A stretch of 11,326 bases of DNA, from contig JAIRZS010000189.1 of NCBI GenBank assembly GCA_031267115.1, forward strand, positions 1 through 11,326, given 5' to 3'. Both the position numbers and the translations under genes were made by a program. Below are positions 1 through 8,316 of this stretch, piece after piece. Origin of the DNA: Treponema sp. GTDB lineage: Bacteria; Spirochaetota; Spirochaetia; Treponematales; Breznakiellaceae. The notes below the pieces were generated by a model. It worked only from the letters and a program-made list of their open reading frames with translations, searched no databases and was not told the origin of the DNA. Positions within the stretch are counted from its first letter, which is position 1; each line of letters begins with the position of its first letter.

Positions 1-1
1 A

Positions 2-1726
2 AAGCTTGCCGGTATTTCGGGGTCTCCCGGGATCGTGATTGGAAAGGCCCTTGTGTATCTGGAAAACGCCTTCTCCGAGATTCCCCGCCATACGATTCTG
101 AAGGACGAGGTTAAGTCCGAATGGAAGCGGGCTCTGGACGCGTTTGACGAGGCGGTCAGGGAGACCCGGGCGACTCTGAACCGGGCCAGGCGGGAGATGT
201 CCAAAGAGCAGGCGGATATTGTCGAGGCCCATCTGATGATGCTGGAGGACGCGGACTTTCGGGACAAGGTTAAATCCCGGCTTGAGTCGCGCCTGGAAAA
301 TATTGACTGGATTGTGTGGGACTATTCCCACGAGATGATACAGAAGCTGAACGCTTCGAGCGACGCGTATCTCCGGGAGCGGGCTGCGGATGTTTCCGAT
401 GTGTCCCGGCAGCTGCTGCGCTTCCTGCTCAAGATTAAGAAGGCGACTCTGTCGGATCTGGCCGAGGATGTGATTCTCGTGGTTCACGATCTTTTGCCTT
501 CGGATGTGCTTTCCATGCGGCGGGAGCGGGTAAAGGCGATTGTTATGGACATGGGAAGCCGCACTTCGCATACGGCGATTATTGCGCAGGCTTTCGGCAT
601 TCCTGCGGTGCTGGGGCTTTCCGGCGCGAGCCGGGAGATCCAGAGCGGGGACGAGCTTGTTGTTGACGGGCTGGCCGGGGAAGTGGTGGTCGATCCCGGA
701 GAGAAGGAAATTGCCAAATACAAGAAGGTTATAGAAAAATACCAACAGAAGTCGCGGGAATTACTGTCGAGCCGGGATCTTCCCGCGGAAACCCTGGACG
801 GCCACCGGGTTACGCTGAAGGCGAATATCGAGTTTCCCGAAGAGGCGGAACGGGTCCTGGGTTACGGCGCCGAGGGGATCGGCCTTTACCGGTCGGAATT
901 TTTGTTCCTGACGCCCGGGCAGCCGGCCGAGGAGGAGATACAGTACCTTGCCTACGGGCAGGTGATCCGGGTGATGGGGGGGCTGCCTGTTACGATACGC
1001 ACTATTGATGTGGGCGGCGACAAGGTGAACCCGGAATTCCACGAAGGCGAGAAAAACCCGCTGCTCGGCTGGCGGGCGATACGGTTCTGTTTTGCCCTGC
1101 CCCATCTTTTCAAAACCCAGCTCCGGGCCATACTCCGCGCGAGCGCCATTGGGAAAGTACGGATCATGTTTCCTATGGTTTCGGGCGTGGAGGAACTGGA
1201 ACAGGCGCTGGCGCTCCTCGACGAGGCCAAGGCGGAATGCCGGAAGCGCAAGGCCCCCTTTGACGAGGATATCGAGGTCGGGACCATGATCGAGATTCCC
1301 TCCGCGGCTATGACTGCGGATATTCTGGCAAAGCGGTCCGACTTTTTTTCCATCGGCACCAACGATCTGATCCAGTACACTATGGCGGTGGACCGGGGGA
1401 ACGAGCGGGTAGGACATCTGGCCCACCCCGCCCATCCGGCGGTGCTGCGCTTTCTCAAGATGATCATCGACGCGGCCCACAAGCAGAAGATAAAGGCGGC
1501 AATGTGCGGGGAGCTTGCCGGGGACGTAAACGCGACGGCGTTACTGCTGGGGCTGGGCCTTGACGAATTCAGCATGACGGCCGCCAGTATCCCCCGGATA
1601 AAGCGGATCATCCGGGAGACGGAGATTTCTTCCTGCCGGGAACTGGTGAAAAAGGCCCTGATCTGCGAGACCAGGCAGGAAATTGTCGATTTGGTGGAAT
1701 CCTGGACCGCGAAATCGCTCCCCTAA
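2..1726 (+). CDS. ptsI: Phosphoenolpyruvate-protein phosphotransferase (PTS enzyme I), 5'-truncated by the window edge
   Basis: Cytoplasmic enzyme I takes phosphate from PEP onto a histidine and passes it to HPr, the first step of the sugar phosphotransferase system. The reading frame is open from base 2 and begins KLAGISGSPGIVIGKA, the usual PtsI N-terminus, so the GTG at 35 is internal and the true start lies a few codons outside the window. The active-site histidine is encoded at 569-571 in the motif GSRTSHTAII, at about residue 190, matching His189 of the E. coli enzyme. The PEP-binding TIM barrel follows with GLYRSEF, RTIDVGGDK, NPLLGWRAIR, the signature IGTNDLIQYTMAVDRGN, and the catalytic cysteine in MCGELAGD. 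Length is normal for the family. The stop is 34 bases before der, so co-transcription is likely. HPr would be expected upstream, outside the window. Confidence 0.97.
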   Translation, partial: KLAGISGSPGIVIGKALVYLENAFSEIPRHTILKDEVKSEWKRALDAFDEAVRETRATLNRARREMSKEQADIVEAHLMMLEDADFRDKVKSRLESRLENIDWIVWDYSHEMIQKLNASSDAYLRERAADVSDVSRQLLRFLLKIKKATLSDLAEDVILVVHDLLPSDVLSMRRERVKAIVMDMGSRTSHTAIIAQAFGIPAVLGLSGASREIQSGDELVVDGLAGEVVVDPGEKEIAKYKKVIEKYQQKSRELLSSRDLPAETLDGHRVTLKANIEFPEEAERVLGYGAEGIGLYRSEFLFLTPGQPAEEEIQYLAYGQVIRVMGGLPVTIRTIDVGGDKVNPEFHEGEKNPLLGWRAIRFCFALPHLFKTQLRAILRASAIGKVRIMFPMVSGVEELEQALALLDEAKAECRKRKAPFDEDIEVGTMIEIPSAAMTADILAKRSDFFSIGTNDLIQYTMAVDRGNERVGHLAHPAHPAVLRFLKMIIDAAHKQKIKAAMCGELAGDVNATALLLGLGLDEFSMTAASIPRIKRIIRETEISSCRELVKKALICETRQEIVDLVESWTAKSLP

Positions 1727-1760
1727 ACCCAAACACATACTGTTAATTTAAGGTAAAAGC

Positions 1761-3185
1761 ATGACAACTACAGTGGAAAATAACCGTAATCTGCCTTTGG
1801 TGGCGCTGGTGGGCCGCCCCAATGTGGGGAAATCGACGCTCTTTAACCGGCTCCTGAGGCAGCGCCGCTCCATCACTGATCCTACGCCGGGGGTAACGCG
1901 CGATCCGGTAAGCGCCCGCGCCTTTATTGCCGGGAAGCCGGTGCGGCTTGTGGATACCGGCGGTTTCAAGCTGGACCGCAGGAAGGACGGCGGCGCTGAA
2001 AGCATTGCCGAAAGTATCGATGACGAGCTGGACGATCTGGTATTGGAGCGTACCAGGGAAACAATAAGGCAGGCGGACCTTGTCGTGCTTGTTCTTGAGG
2101 CGGGCGAGCTTACCCCGGAAGACGAGGAATTTATCGCCTTCCTGCGCCCGTACCGGGACCGGCTCCTGACGGCGGTAAACAAAACCGAGGGCGGCCGCCG
2201 GGAGAGCGAGGCCTGGAACCTGCTTTCCCTGGGTTTTGACAGGGTCCACATGATCTCCGCGGAACACGGCGACAATGTAGCGGAACTTGAGGCGGCTATT
2301 GCGGGGCGGCTCGATCTTTTTCCGGCGGACGCCGGGGAAAGCGGGGGGGACGGTGACGGTACGGATCGGATTATCCGCGTGGCGATTCTGGGGAAGCCGA
2401 ATACCGGCAAGTCTACCCTGTCGAACCGGCTTACCGGCACCGCTGATTCCATTGTGAGCGCCAAACCCGGCACTACCCGCGATGTGGTAGAAGGATCGTT
2501 TGACTACCGGGGGAAGAAATTCCGCCTTCTCGACACGGCGGGGATACGGCGCAGGACAAAGATAAGCGATAATGTAGAATACTACTCGGTAAACCGGGCG
2601 ATAAAATCCATAGAGGACGCGGACCTGGTATTTCTGCTGATCGACGCCGAAGAGGGGCTTTCGGACCAGGACAAGAAGATTGCGGCCCTGGCCCACGACC
2701 GGGGGCGGGGGATTGTCCTTGTTCTGAACAAGTGGGACCTTATGCCCCAGATAAAAAACACTTTTAACGCGGTGCAGGACAGGATACGCTTCTTCTTCGG
2801 CCAGATGGAATTTGCCCCTATTGTCGCCCTGAGCGGCGAAACCGGCTTTGGGGTGGAAGAACTGCTCAACACGGCGATACGGATGTACGCCCAGCTCTGT
2901 ACCCGCGTGGAAACCGCCCGCCTGAACCAGGCCCTGGAACAATGGCTTGAGGAATCCCCGCCTCCGTCCGGCCCGCAGACCCGCTTTAAGGTACGGTACG
3001 CCGTCCAGGTTTCAGACAACCCGGTAAAATTTGTATTTTTCGTGTCGCGCCTTCACGCGGTCGCCCCCTCGTATCTTGCCTATCTGCGTAACCGTGTCCG
3101 CAAGGATCTGGGATTCTCCCTGATCCCGGTGGAAATAGAACTGCGATCTTCCCGGAAAGACGATGCCGCGAAAAAACGCAAATAA
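1761..3185 (+). CDS. der: Ribosome assembly GTPase Der (EngA)
   Basis: Der is an essential tandem-GTPase that acts in late 50S subunit assembly. The 474 residues show the full architecture. G domain 1 has a P-loop at about 18-26 (GRPNVGKST) and DTGG at 65-68. G domain 2 has a P-loop at 211-218 (GKPNTGKS), DTAGIRRR and NKWD at 323-326. A C-terminal KH-like domain, about 380-465, contains the typical PPP, QVSDNPVKFVFFV and YLRNRVRKDLGF elements. One deviation is that the G4 guanine-specificity motif of domain 1 reads NKTE (140-143) where NKxD is usual; G4 of domain 2 is canonical. The start is supported by an AAGG element at 1750-1753, seven bases before the ATG. It follows ptsI by 34 bases, and its 3' end overlaps the longest reading of the next gene. 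Confidence 0.97.
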   Translation: MTTTVENNRNLPLVALVGRPNVGKSTLFNRLLRQRRSITDPTPGVTRDPVSARAFIAGKPVRLVDTGGFKLDRRKDGGAESIAESIDDELDDLVLERTRETIRQADLVVLVLEAGELTPEDEEFIAFLRPYRDRLLTAVNKTEGGRRESEAWNLLSLGFDRVHMISAEHGDNVAELEAAIAGRLDLFPADAGESGGDGDGTDRIIRVAILGKPNTGKSTLSNRLTGTADSIVSAKPGTTRDVVEGSFDYRGKKFRLLDTAGIRRRTKISDNVEYYSVNRAIKSIEDADLVFLLIDAEEGLSDQDKKIAALAHDRGRGIVLVLNKWDLMPQIKNTFNAVQDRIRFFFGQMEFAPIVALSGETGFGVEELLNTAIRMYAQLCTRVETARLNQALEQWLEESPPPSGPQTRFKVRYAVQVSDNPVKFVFFVSRLHAVAPSYLAYLRNRVRKDLGFSLIPVEIELRSSRKDDAAKKRK

Positions 3186-4626
3186 TTTTACGCCGCGCTG
3201 CGGCGGGCGGCAGCCTTCCGGCGCGGATTGCCCGGATGCGCGCGGCGGGGACGCGGCGGGCCTGGGGGGTTTTCTCTTCCCGCCGCCCGGCGCGGAAGCA
3301 TGCGGCCTTATGGAAAAACTTTTCGAGCTTGCCGGTTCCGTGTTTCCCGTGCCCGCCCGGTTCCGCGGCCGCCTGAACCGGGACGTAGCGGAACTTTCCC
3401 GGCTTCTTACATCGGCCAGGGGCGAACGCGGCGTTTCCTACCTCGGCAAAAGCGCCATGCTGACCGCGTACCTCCGCTGCTTCCTCCCCTGGAACGTGTA
3501 CCGGCTTGTACGGCTGCTCCCTTCCCTGCCCCTCGCCCTCTCGGACGGCGACACTGTTGCCGACCTCGGCTCCGGCCCCCTTACCCTGCCCATCGCGCTC
3601 TGGATTGCCCGGCCCGAACTGCGGCCCCTTAAGCTGGTTTTCCGCTGTGTGGACCGGACCGGGGCGGCAATGGATGCCGGGAAAAAACTCTTTGCCGCGC
3701 TGGCGGCTTCTCCGGGCGGGGGAGAAAAGATCCGGGGCGGCGGGAAGGGCGGCGCGGGAAGCGGTGTTTTTTCTGAAACAGCCTGGACAATAAAAACAAT
3801 CAAGGGCGACATACTGCGCCGGGGGCGGCGCGGCGAACGGGAAGGCTTGCCCCCGCCGGACGCCAAACCCGCCCTGGTTTGCGCGGTAAATGTGTATAAC
3901 GAATCCTTTGGAGACATACCCCATACGGACAGCCGCGCCCTGGCCCGCTTTGCCGGACAGGAGGCCCACCGCCTTTCGGAAATGGCGGCGGACGGCGCTT
4001 CCATCCTGGTGGCGGAACCCGGCGTTCCCCGTTCCGGCGAATTTATCGCCTTTCTGCGGGACGCCCTTGCCGCGCTCGGCCGGCCCGCCGTCTCGCCCTG
4101 TACGCACAACGGCCCCTGCCCCTTTCCGGGGGGAAGGGGCGGCCGGGCCGAGGAAAAGCGGAAGTGGTGCCACTTTGCCTTTGACACGGAGGACGCGCCG
4201 AAAAAACTGCGGGATCTGTCCGCCGCCTCAGGCATTCCCAAGGAAAGGGCGGTCTTGAGTTTTCTGCTTGCCGGGGGGGCCGCCCGAGGCACCGCTGCGG
4301 CGGGAAAACCCGGCGCACTCGCAGGCGCGGGAAAAGCCGGCGCGCCCGGAGAATCCAAAACCGCCGTGCGGGTACTGTCAGATAAATTTCCCATTACAGG
4401 CATCACGGGCATCGCGGGAAAAAGCGTCCCCGCCCCGCGCCCGGCCGCCGCAAGGTCCGGGCGTTACGGCTGTTCCCAATTGGGCGCGGTCCTGCTTGCC
4501 GGAACCGAAGCCGGGATGGACGCCGCCCCTTCGGGGGCCCTTCTCTACAGCGAGCCGCCCGCCCATGAAAGGCGCGACAGTAAAAGCGGCGCGCTTGTAT
4601 TGGACTGGCCCCCGCCCGCCCGGTAA
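3163..4626 (+). CDS. Rsm22/METTL17-like small-subunit-associated methyltransferase family protein
   Basis: This belongs to the Rsm22 (METTL17) family of SAM-methyltransferase-fold proteins that associate with the small ribosomal subunit. Numbered from the ATG at 3163, motif I is DLGSGP at 134-139 and the post-fold EPG motif is at 285-287. Cysteines C313 and C319 (PCTHNGPC), C336 (WCHF) and C437 (RYGCS) match the four-cysteine iron-sulfur ligand pattern known for METTL17. Two low-complexity insertions, Gly/Arg-rich near 186-210 and Gly/Ala/Lys-rich near 372-400, are unusual. The start is uncertain. The ATG at 3163 overlaps der by 23 bases and has GGAAAG only three bases upstream. The ATG at 3310 (MEKLFELAG) would remove 49 low-complexity residues and begin where family-like sequence begins, but its GGAAG is 12 bases away. 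Proximity to der fits a role in ribosome biogenesis. Enzymatic activity cannot be judged from sequence. Confidence 0.83.
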   Translation: MPRKNANNFTPRCGGRQPSGADCPDARGGDAAGLGGFLFPPPGAEACGLMEKLFELAGSVFPVPARFRGRLNRDVAELSRLLTSARGERGVSYLGKSAMLTAYLRCFLPWNVYRLVRLLPSLPLALSDGDTVADLGSGPLTLPIALWIARPELRPLKLVFRCVDRTGAAMDAGKKLFAALAASPGGGEKIRGGGKGGAGSGVFSETAWTIKTIKGDILRRGRRGEREGLPPPDAKPALVCAVNVYNESFGDIPHTDSRALARFAGQEAHRLSEMAADGASILVAEPGVPRSGEFIAFLRDALAALGRPAVSPCTHNGPCPFPGGRGGRAEEKRKWCHFAFDTEDAPKKLRDLSAASGIPKERAVLSFLLAGGAARGTAAAGKPGALAGAGKAGAPGESKTAVRVLSDKFPITGITGIAGKSVPAPRPAAARSGRYGCSQLGAVLLAGTEAGMDAAPSGALLYSEPPAHERRDSKSGALVLDWPPPAR

Positions 4627-4641
4627 AACCCGCAGGGTTTT
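4625..4641. terminator. Symmetric hairpin between convergent genes, possible bidirectional terminator
   Basis: AAAACCC (4625-4631) pairs perfectly with GGGTTTT (4635-4641) around a GCA loop. It has an A-tract on one side and a T-tract on the other, so it could act in both directions. It overlaps the stop codon at 4624-4626 and sits just before the end of the convergent trkH at 4647. The stem is short (7 bp) and the T-tract is part of the stem, so strength is uncertain. Confidence 0.5.
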
Positions 4642-4646
4642 GCCCG

Positions 4647-6095
4647 CTACTTACGCCAGAACCCCGGCATGAATAACAGCAATACGGTAAAGAGTTCAAG
4701 GCGGCCGGCGATCATCAAAAACGAAAAACCCCATTTAACATAGCCCGGAGCCTCGCAAAATATGCCGCCCGGTTTCAGGCTGCCAAGCCCAAGCCCTATA
4801 TTTCCCAGGGCGGCTACGGAAACGTTTATCGAATCAAAAAGGCCGGCCCCCGTGGAAGATCCTATCAGCAGGGTTCCCAGGCAGAGCAGTAAAAAATAGA
4901 GAAAGATAAACGCCGCTACATTGTACACCAGGTGCTTTTCGCCGGGTTCCTGGTCAAGCTGGAGCGAAAATACCCCGGACGGGTGCAGAAGGCGCCCGAT
5001 TTCGTTCTTTGCCTGTTTAAACAGCACGACATGCCGTATTACCTTGATTCCCCCGGAAGCGGAACCCGAGCAGCCGCCGGCAAACATAAGTATAAAAACA
5101 ACTGCCTGCGCCAGGGGCGGCCACAGATTATGATCTTCCGCCGCAAGGCCGGTCGTGGTCATAACCGACACGGCGCCGAAAAAAGCCCGGCGCAGCGCCT
5201 TTTCCAACGACCCGGCCCGGGGCAGTATCGAAACGCCTATGACAAGGGCCGAAACCAGGATGATCGCGAAATAGGCTTTTGCCTCGTCGTTGTTTATAAT
5301 ATCGCGGAACTTCCCCTGCGCAAGGCGGTATATCAGCGTAAAGTTAAAACCCGCGATCAGCATGAATACAACGCAGACCCATTCAAGGTACGGCGAATTA
5401 AAGGCGGCGATACCGCTGTTCCGCGTACTGAAACCTCCGGTAGCCATAGCGGAGAACGCGTGGAAAAGCGCGTCGAACCAGCCCATTCCCCCGGCGAAAA
5501 GCAGCAGGAACAGAAGCGCGGTCAGGGCGCAGTAAATAAAACACAGTATTTTTGCCGCGCCGGTTATCCTGGGGGTGAATTTTTCCTTTACCGAGCCGGC
5601 TGCTTCCGCCTTTCGCGGCTGAAAGCCCCCGACCCCGAGCAGGGGAACCAGCGCCGCGCTTAAGACAACGACGCCCATGCCTCCCAGCCAGAGAGTCATG
5701 CCCCGCCAGAAATGCAGCGAATAGGGAAGCGCCTCTACATCCGGAATAACCGTGATGCCGGTTGTGGTAAGGCCGGAAACGCACTCAAACAGGGCATCGG
5801 AAAAACCGGGGAAATAACCGGATATATAATAGGGGACCGCGCCGAGGAAGCAGGCCGAGAACCAGGCAAGGCAGACGAGCAGGATGCCTTCCTTCAAGTT
5901 AAAACTAAAGGCCGGTTTTTTGCCCAGCATAAAAACCGGCGCGGCTGCGGCCAGGGTTACGCCGATGGTAACGCCGAAGATGAAAGCCATCCTGTATTCG
6001 CCGAATACAAACGCTATTATAAGCGGAAAGAGCATGGCCAGGGAAAAGAAACCCAGGAATATGATGCATAGCCTGAAAATCGCCAATCTTCGCAT
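4647..6095 (-). CDS. trkH: TrkH-family potassium uptake protein, membrane subunit
   Basis: TrkH/KtrB-type integral inner-membrane protein that imports K+ through a pore made of four covalently linked membrane-pore-membrane repeats. All four filter segments are visible in the 482 residues: TTTGIT at 110-115, ATGGFS at 218-223, TTTGLA at 313-318 and GNIGLG at 431-436. The intramembrane loop GCSGSASGGIK with a following arginine (R354) is present, as is the family's C-terminal GRLELFTVLLL. Hydrophobic segments alternate throughout, and the length is typical. The start ATG has AGG about five bases upstream on the minus strand. The gene lies 27 bases downstream of the HD-GYP regulator on the same strand and is probably co-transcribed with it. 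No TrkA/KtrA regulatory subunit is in the window; one would be expected beyond the trkH 3' end or elsewhere. K+ versus Na+ coupling cannot be told from sequence alone. Confidence 0.95.
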   Translation of the reverse strand: MRRLAIFRLCIIFLGFFSLAMLFPLIIAFVFGEYRMAFIFGVTIGVTLAAAAPVFMLGKKPAFSFNLKEGILLVCLAWFSACFLGAVPYYISGYFPGFSDALFECVSGLTTTGITVIPDVEALPYSLHFWRGMTLWLGGMGVVVLSAALVPLLGVGGFQPRKAEAAGSVKEKFTPRITGAAKILCFIYCALTALLFLLLFAGGMGWFDALFHAFSAMATGGFSTRNSGIAAFNSPYLEWVCVVFMLIAGFNFTLIYRLAQGKFRDIINNDEAKAYFAIILVSALVIGVSILPRAGSLEKALRRAFFGAVSVMTTTGLAAEDHNLWPPLAQAVVFILMFAGGCSGSASGGIKVIRHVVLFKQAKNEIGRLLHPSGVFSLQLDQEPGEKHLVYNVAAFIFLYFLLLCLGTLLIGSSTGAGLFDSINVSVAALGNIGLGLGSLKPGGIFCEAPGYVKWGFSFLMIAGRLELFTVLLLFMPGFWRK

Positions 6096-6122
6096 TAGAC
6101 CTAAACACCGGCAGTAATTGCG

Positions 6123-7787
6123 TTAGTCCGCCTCGGGGTACAAATCACGTATCATTTTAATGTTCGACAGCACTTCGAAAAACACGTCGGTCAGTTCGGG
6201 ATCAAACTTGGTGCCCCGCATCTTCCGCATTTCCTCAAGCACGTCTTCTTCTTTCCAGGGCTCCTTGTAAACCCGGCGGGAACAGAGCGCGTCGTAAACA
6301 TCGGCAAGGGCGACGATACGCCCGGTAAGGGGAATCTCCTCGCCCTTTTTGCCCAGCGGCTTGCCCTCCGCGCCGGTCTTGATGGGTTCCATGGTATCGG
6401 GGTCAACCCAGCCGGGGTAACCCGTGCCGTCCCAGTTTTCATGGTGGGTAAGGGAAATATCCCGGGCGATGGCATCCAGCGGGGACAGGGGATCGTTGAA
6501 AAGCTGCGAGCCGTAGAGCGTGTGGTACTGCATGACAAGGTACTCTTCCATGGTAAAGCGGCTGGGTTTTTTGAGGATCATGTCCGATATGGCAACCTTC
6601 CCCACATCGTGGAGCATGGCGCCGATCTTAAGCGAGTCGCGGAACTTGTTCTGATCTTCCTCGCTGATGCCCTTGCGCCGCGCCCAGCCGTTGTAGATTT
6701 CCAGCGCATAACCGGCCACCCGGTTGACATGGGTGCCGGTCTCCTTCGGGTCCCGGAGTTCGGCCATTTTGATTGTCCGCAGAATAAGCGCGTTCATAAT
6801 ATAAGTTTGCTGTAGCACGAAGATAGCGTTTGCCGCGAAGTGGGAAATCAATAATTCGTCATCCGCGCCGAAGGGGACCACCGAGCCGTTCTTGTTTTTG
6901 GCGTTGATCATCTGGATAACCCCGAGCAGCCGCCCGTCCGACGTTACCAGGGGAACGCATAAAACAGAAACTGTTTTATACCCGGAAAGCGTATCATAGC
7001 TGGTGCTGTAGGAAAACGGTATATCCCGGGGAAGGTGGTACACATCCGGGATATTAACCATCTGTTTTGTCATGGCGCAATAACCGGAAACGGTTTTATC
7101 GTTAATAGGGAGCTTGAAAACGGAGTAGATAAGTTTTTTCCCCGGCTGCAGGGCATTTTGCAGGGTATCGTTTTGCGAATACTTAATCGACAGTTTTTCA
7201 ACCAGTTCCCCGTCTTCTTCCGCAAGCTCGCGCACGTAGATAGATCCCGCGTCGGCGCTGACCACCCGGCGGGCCTCGTAAAGAATACGCTCCAGGAGTA
7301 TGTCCAGGTCCTGAATGTGGTTGAATTCCGCGCCCAGAGATATTACCGATCTCAGCTCATCATGCTGCTGACGGAGGGTCTTTTTCTGGGCTTCTACCAG
7401 CAGATGGACTTCAATGCGTTTCAGGAGCAGCGGCGGTATTACGGGCTTGGTGATATAGTCGATGGCCCCAAGGTCAAAGCCCTTGAGTTCCTCTTCCACC
7501 TCGGTTTTGGCCGTTAAAAACACCACCGGAATATCCCGGGTTTCAGGATTCTCCTTGAGGAGCTTGATGGTTTCGTAACCGTTCATCCCGGGCATTTCAA
7601 TATCGAGGAGGATCATGGCGGGCTTTGTTTTCTCAAGAAAACCGAACATCCTCTTCGCCGAGGGGGCTGTAAAGACATCGTATTTCCCGCCGAGTATATT
7701 CTTTCCCGCCCTCAGGGTCGCGGGATCATCATCCACCAGAATTATTAGTTCCCGCTGATCTTCCACTACCAATCCTCGACCTTCCAT
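6123..7787 (-). CDS. Response regulator with REC, GAF and HD-GYP domains (putative c-di-GMP phosphodiesterase)
   Basis: Cytoplasmic two-component output protein of 554 residues. A receiver domain (about 14-130) has acidic residues D19-D21, phospho-acceptor D62 in LLDIEMPG, T92 and K114. A helical linker and a GAF-type sensor domain (about 160-325) follow, then an HD-GYP domain (about 335-545). The HD-GYP domain carries H353, the HD pair H393-D394 in LHDVGK, H422, and HHENWDGTGYP at 448-458. The complete HHExxDGxGYP signature makes cyclic-di-GMP hydrolysis likely by family knowledge. The listed ATG has GAGG only one base upstream. A GTG at 7764-7766 (codon 8) has GAGG seven bases upstream and may be the true start, with no effect on the domains. 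No cognate histidine kinase is visible. The stop is 27 bases before trkH, suggesting a shared transcript. Confidence 0.94.
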   Translation of the reverse strand: MEGRGLVVEDQRELIILVDDDPATLRAGKNILGGKYDVFTAPSAKRMFGFLEKTKPAMILLDIEMPGMNGYETIKLLKENPETRDIPVVFLTAKTEVEEELKGFDLGAIDYITKPVIPPLLLKRIEVHLLVEAQKKTLRQQHDELRSVISLGAEFNHIQDLDILLERILYEARRVVSADAGSIYVRELAEEDGELVEKLSIKYSQNDTLQNALQPGKKLIYSVFKLPINDKTVSGYCAMTKQMVNIPDVYHLPRDIPFSYSTSYDTLSGYKTVSVLCVPLVTSDGRLLGVIQMINAKNKNGSVVPFGADDELLISHFAANAIFVLQQTYIMNALILRTIKMAELRDPKETGTHVNRVAGYALEIYNGWARRKGISEEDQNKFRDSLKIGAMLHDVGKVAISDMILKKPSRFTMEEYLVMQYHTLYGSQLFNDPLSPLDAIARDISLTHHENWDGTGYPGWVDPDTMEPIKTGAEGKPLGKKGEEIPLTGRIVALADVYDALCSRRVYKEPWKEEDVLEEMRKMRGTKFDPELTDVFFEVLSNIKMIRDLYPEAD

Positions 7788-7800
7788 GCCTCAAAATCAG

Positions 7801-7920
7801 GACAGGGCCGTATCCCGCCGCCCATATTCAAAATACACACCCCTATTCTAGTGTTTTTGCCATATTTTTCAAGGGGTCCATAAAAAAGTCAGAAACAGCG
7901 ACAGGGCGCATCCCGCCGCT
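7801..7920. repeat. Two imperfect direct repeats flanking the regulator promoter
   Basis: The segment 7801-7822, beginning GACAGGGC and running into ATCCCGCCGC, is repeated at 7900-7920 with about one indel and two substitutions. The copies are about 100 bases apart and lie on either side of the predicted promoter. They could be operator-like sites or remnants of a dispersed repeat; the sequence alone does not decide. Confidence 0.5.
7845..7872 (-). promoter_or_regulatory. Sigma-70-type promoter for the response regulator-trkH unit
   Basis: Read on the minus strand, TTGAAA (7872-7867) and TAGAAT (7850-7845) form -35 and -10 boxes separated by 16 bases. Predicted transcription starts near 7838, giving a leader of about 50 bases before the ATG at 7787. 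Both boxes match the consensus at five of six positions. Confidence 0.6.
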
Positions 7921-8141
7921 CCGAACCTCCGGTTCTTCGCGGCAGGACCGGGCTTTTCGGGGTTCCGCTCCGCTCCATTCTTTACGCCTGGCGGCGCAAA
8001 GAACGCTCCGCGCCCCTCCAATCCCGTGCGCAGGTGGGTATATAGTAAATTTTTCGCTGTTTTTTACCACGAAGCCGAATAAGTTAAAAAAGTTCGTAAC
8101 TATTCAGTCTATCGCTTGCCAAAAAATGCCAGGTGGGGGTA

Positions 8142-8193
8142 GCTCGAAAAAAATGATAGTTTTTTTCGAGCGGAGGGGGTCCAAACCCCCTCC
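8142..8193. repeat. Two perfect hairpins placed back to back
   Basis: The AT-rich hairpin pairs 8142-8153 with 8160-8171 (12 bp, loop TGATAG, stem with a run of seven A/T pairs). It abuts directly a GC-rich hairpin pairing 8172-8180 with 8185-8193 (9 bp, loop CCAA). No spacer separates them. Neither lies at the 3' end of a recognised gene, since the flanking genes diverge, so a simple terminator role is not explained. Confidence 0.8.
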
Positions 8194-8281
8194 AACTGCC
8201 CTTTCCCCAGTAAAAATCTATCCAGAAAATTAGTATCCGCCGCCTTTCCGCTCTTTTTTTTCGGTTTTTTGCGGGATATTC

Positions 8282-8310
8282 TTGAAATTTGTCAAAGATA
8301 ATAATATCCT
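8282..8310 (+). promoter_or_regulatory. Possible plus-strand promoter ahead of the structured region
   Basis: TTGAAA (8282-8287) is followed after 17 bases by TATCCT (8305-8310). The -35 match is good and the -10 match is four of six. It would start a transcript near 8317 that runs through the structured region and, on read-through, into the gene at 8563. Confidence 0.35.
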
Positions 8311-8316
8311 GCATAG

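Noticed and set aside
761..1611. Long open frames on the minus strand opposite ptsI
   Set aside because: They are shadows of a clearly conserved plus-strand gene in GC-rich sequence and show no domain pattern.
1743..2942. A 399-codon open frame on the minus strand opposite der
   Set aside because: The plus strand carries all Der motifs; the opposing frame reads as an antisense shadow with no recognisable family.
2986..4412. Long minus-strand frames opposite the Rsm22-like gene
   Set aside because: High GC at third positions keeps several frames open here; only the plus-strand frame has methyltransferase and cysteine motifs.
4932..5663. A 243-codon plus-strand frame opposite trkH
   Set aside because: The minus strand encodes all four TrkH filter repeats; the plus frame is basic and low in structure, as expected of an antisense shadow.
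7035..7517. A 160-codon plus-strand frame opposite the HD-GYP regulator
   Set aside because: It is antisense to the REC-GAF region, which has complete motifs, and has no ribosome binding site.
7843..8314. Two 75-76-codon minus-strand frames in the intergenic region
   Set aside because: They run through perfect hairpins and the promoter, lack ribosome binding sites, and look like translated noncoding repeat.
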